From Firmicutes bacterium UBA6132 (GTDB lineage: Bacteria; Bacillota_A; Clostridia; Tissierellales; Sedimentibacteraceae): 6,850 nt of DNA. This document shows positions 5,531-6,850 of this stretch, piece by piece. Position 1 is the first letter of the stretch, and each line of letters starts with the position of its first letter. Both the position numbers and the translations under genes were made by a program. The notes under the pieces were generated by a model. That model ran no database searches and was not told the DNA's origin. It worked only from the letters and a program-made list of their open reading frames with translations. The stretch covers positions 24,083 through 30,932 of the forward strand of contig DIVM01000013.1 of assembly GCA_002435835.1 (NCBI GenBank), given 5' to 3'.

Positions 5531-6796
5531 TTGAAAAAAATTGAAAGAGTTTTGGGAATTATTTTAATTTTAGCAGCTTTAATATTGGGGAAAAATTTAT
5601 TAAAAAGTGATATGTTATTTTTTAGACTTTTGATAGGATGCGGATTGGGTTACACTCTAACAAGAGCTTATATGGGTTTTGCAGGTAGTGTAAACAGAGC
5701 TTACAGAACAGGTTCAACTAAGCTGATGAGAACATTAATGTTCATGTTCTTCATATCTTGTTTAGTATCAGTTGCATTTTTCTTTAAGCAAGATGTAACT
5801 GCTTATAAACTTTGGATCAACCCTATAAATCTTGGTTTAATAATAGGTGGAATCATGTTTGGATTTGGTATGGCATTTTCATCATGCTGTGCATCAGGTG
5901 TTCTTACAGATTTAGTTACAGGTTTACCTAGAGCATTGACTACATTAATATTTTTCGGAATGGGTGTATTTTTAGGTTTCCCTGTTCAAAATACTGCTGA
6001 GTGGGTTAAAAAATCATGGTTTACTTCTCCTGTAGGAGAGAAAATGGCAGGCGGTGTATTTTTACCTGATTTATTTAAATGGGATGGAGTTGAAGGATAT
6101 CTTGGAGCATTAGTTCTTACAGCTATTTTCTGCGGAATTGTTGTTGGAGCTGCATATGCATATGAAAACAGCCGTAAAAAAGGTAGAACATTCATAGGAA
6201 CTCCAATGGAAAAAGTTCAAGATCAATTAGCTGTAACAGTAGCAGATGATTACAGTGTATTAAGTGACAACTCATATGACAGAATATTTGTAAAACCATG
6301 GACTATGAAACAAGGTGCTATAGTAATTACTATTTTATTTGCTATATTGATGGGAGTTACAAAATCAGGATGGGGAGCATCAACTCCATATGGTATTTGG
6401 TTTGGTAAAATATTAATGGTATTTGGTGTTTCGCCTGAATCATTAGCAGCATTTGCTAAAATGAAGCCGGATGGATTTGTTCAGCCATTTTTCCAAAATG
6501 CAGTTTCTGTACAAAACTTTGGAATTGTAGTTGGTACAAGTATTTACTTATTGACTGCAGGAATTTTCAAGAAGACATTCTTTGAAGAAATGAACATAAC
6601 TTTTAGAGAAATTTTACTTTATGCTCTTGGAGGTTTAAGCATGGGATTTGGAACAAGACTTTCAAACGGATGCAACGTAGGTGCTTTATATACACCAATA
6701 GCAAACTTTTCTCTTTCAGGATGGGTATTCTTAGCTGTAATGGTTGTAGGCGGTATTTTAGGCAATAAGCTTGCTAGAAAGTTATTTAAAAATTAG
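5531..6796 (+). CDS. YeeE/YedE-family transporter (sulfur/thiosulfate or putative selenium import)
   Basis: This 421-residue integral membrane protein has about ten hydrophobic segments in two homologous halves (Sulf_transp/YeeE-YedE family). The first half carries TRAYMGFAGSVNRAYRTGS (44-62) and GFGMAFSSCCASGVLTDL (111-128). The second carries TKSGWGASTPYGIW (277-290) and GFGTRLSNGCNVGALYTPI (372-390), the family's GFG...GC signature. A hydrophilic linker at about 211-257 joins the halves. Characterised relatives import thiosulfate through a relay of cysteines, and another branch is a putative selenium transporter. Here C119, C120 and C381 are kept, but the cysteine usual in the first motif is Gly (G49). 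The start is TTG 5531, because a full GGAGGAG (5518-5524) sits 6 bases upstream. An in-frame TTG at 5516 overlaps that ribosome site and is rejected. The position directly after CoADR-rhodanese indicates supply of sulfane sulfur or selenium to that enzyme. Confidence 0.88.
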   Translation: MKKIERVLGIILILAALILGKNLLKSDMLFFRLLIGCGLGYTLTRAYMGFAGSVNRAYRTGSTKLMRTLMFMFFISCLVSVAFFFKQDVTAYKLWINPINLGLIIGGIMFGFGMAFSSCCASGVLTDLVTGLPRALTTLIFFGMGVFLGFPVQNTAEWVKKSWFTSPVGEKMAGGVFLPDLFKWDGVEGYLGALVLTAIFCGIVVGAAYAYENSRKKGRTFIGTPMEKVQDQLAVTVADDYSVLSDNSYDRIFVKPWTMKQGAIVITILFAILMGVTKSGWGASTPYGIWFGKILMVFGVSPESLAAFAKMKPDGFVQPFFQNAVSVQNFGIVVGTSIYLLTAGIFKKTFFEEMNITFREILLYALGGLSMGFGTRLSNGCNVGALYTPIANFSLSGWVFLAVMVVGGILGNKLARKLFKN

Positions 6797-6850
6797 TAAA
6801 TTTAAAAGTTAATTTGAATGTTTTAAGATAATAATTAATAAAAATAGGTA

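Noticed and set aside
6797..6850. Possible terminator or next-gene ribosome site after the transporter
   Set aside because: No stable hairpin is visible. The final AATAGGTA could be part of a ribosome site, but the window ends, so the operon may continue.
1..6850. CRISPR array, tRNA, rRNA, insertion sequence or phage elements
   Set aside because: No regularly spaced direct repeats, cloverleaf-like sequence, transposase or integrase, or terminal inverted repeats were found on reading through both strands.

Overview
The window is AT-rich, with strong GGAGG-type ribosome sites, frequent TTG/GTG starts and a lipoprotein-type solute-binding protein. This fits a low-GC Gram-positive anaerobe of the Clostridia/Tissierellia kind. 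No rRNA or marker gene is present, so the assignment is an inference. The common theme is sulfur, and probably selenium, acquisition and handling.

Region 1 (1-2130, + strand) is the end of a taurine/sulfonate-type ABC importer operon: the C-terminal part of the TauC/SsuC permease, a TauA-like binding lipoprotein, and a TauB-like ATPase. A moderate hairpin terminator follows at about 2190-2224.

Region 2 (2301-2579, + strand) holds a small gene that ordinary gene calling splits or misses. It is a HesB/IscA-like protein of 92 residues in which an in-frame TGA at 2400-2402 sits exactly where the family has its conserved cysteine. A candidate bacterial SECIS hairpin lies just downstream. I read it as a HesB-like selenoprotein. 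It has its own likely promoter and ribosome site, and it ends in a strong bidirectional terminator shared with the convergent LysR gene.

Region 3 (2662-3573, - strand) is a LysR-family regulator with a TTG start and ten cysteines. It is divergent from region 4. The 231-bp intergenic region contains inverted repeats typical of LysR operators.

Region 4 (3805-6796, + strand) is a two-gene operon: a CoA-disulfide/persulfide reductase fused to a rhodanese domain, then a two-half YeeE/YedE-family membrane transporter (thiosulfate/sulfur or selenium species). The final 54 bases hold no recognisable gene or strong terminator.

Taken together (inference), the window could import organosulfonate and inorganic sulfur or selenium species, reduce or transfer sulfane sulfur, and control this through the LysR protein. 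The selenoprotein ties the locus to selenium use.
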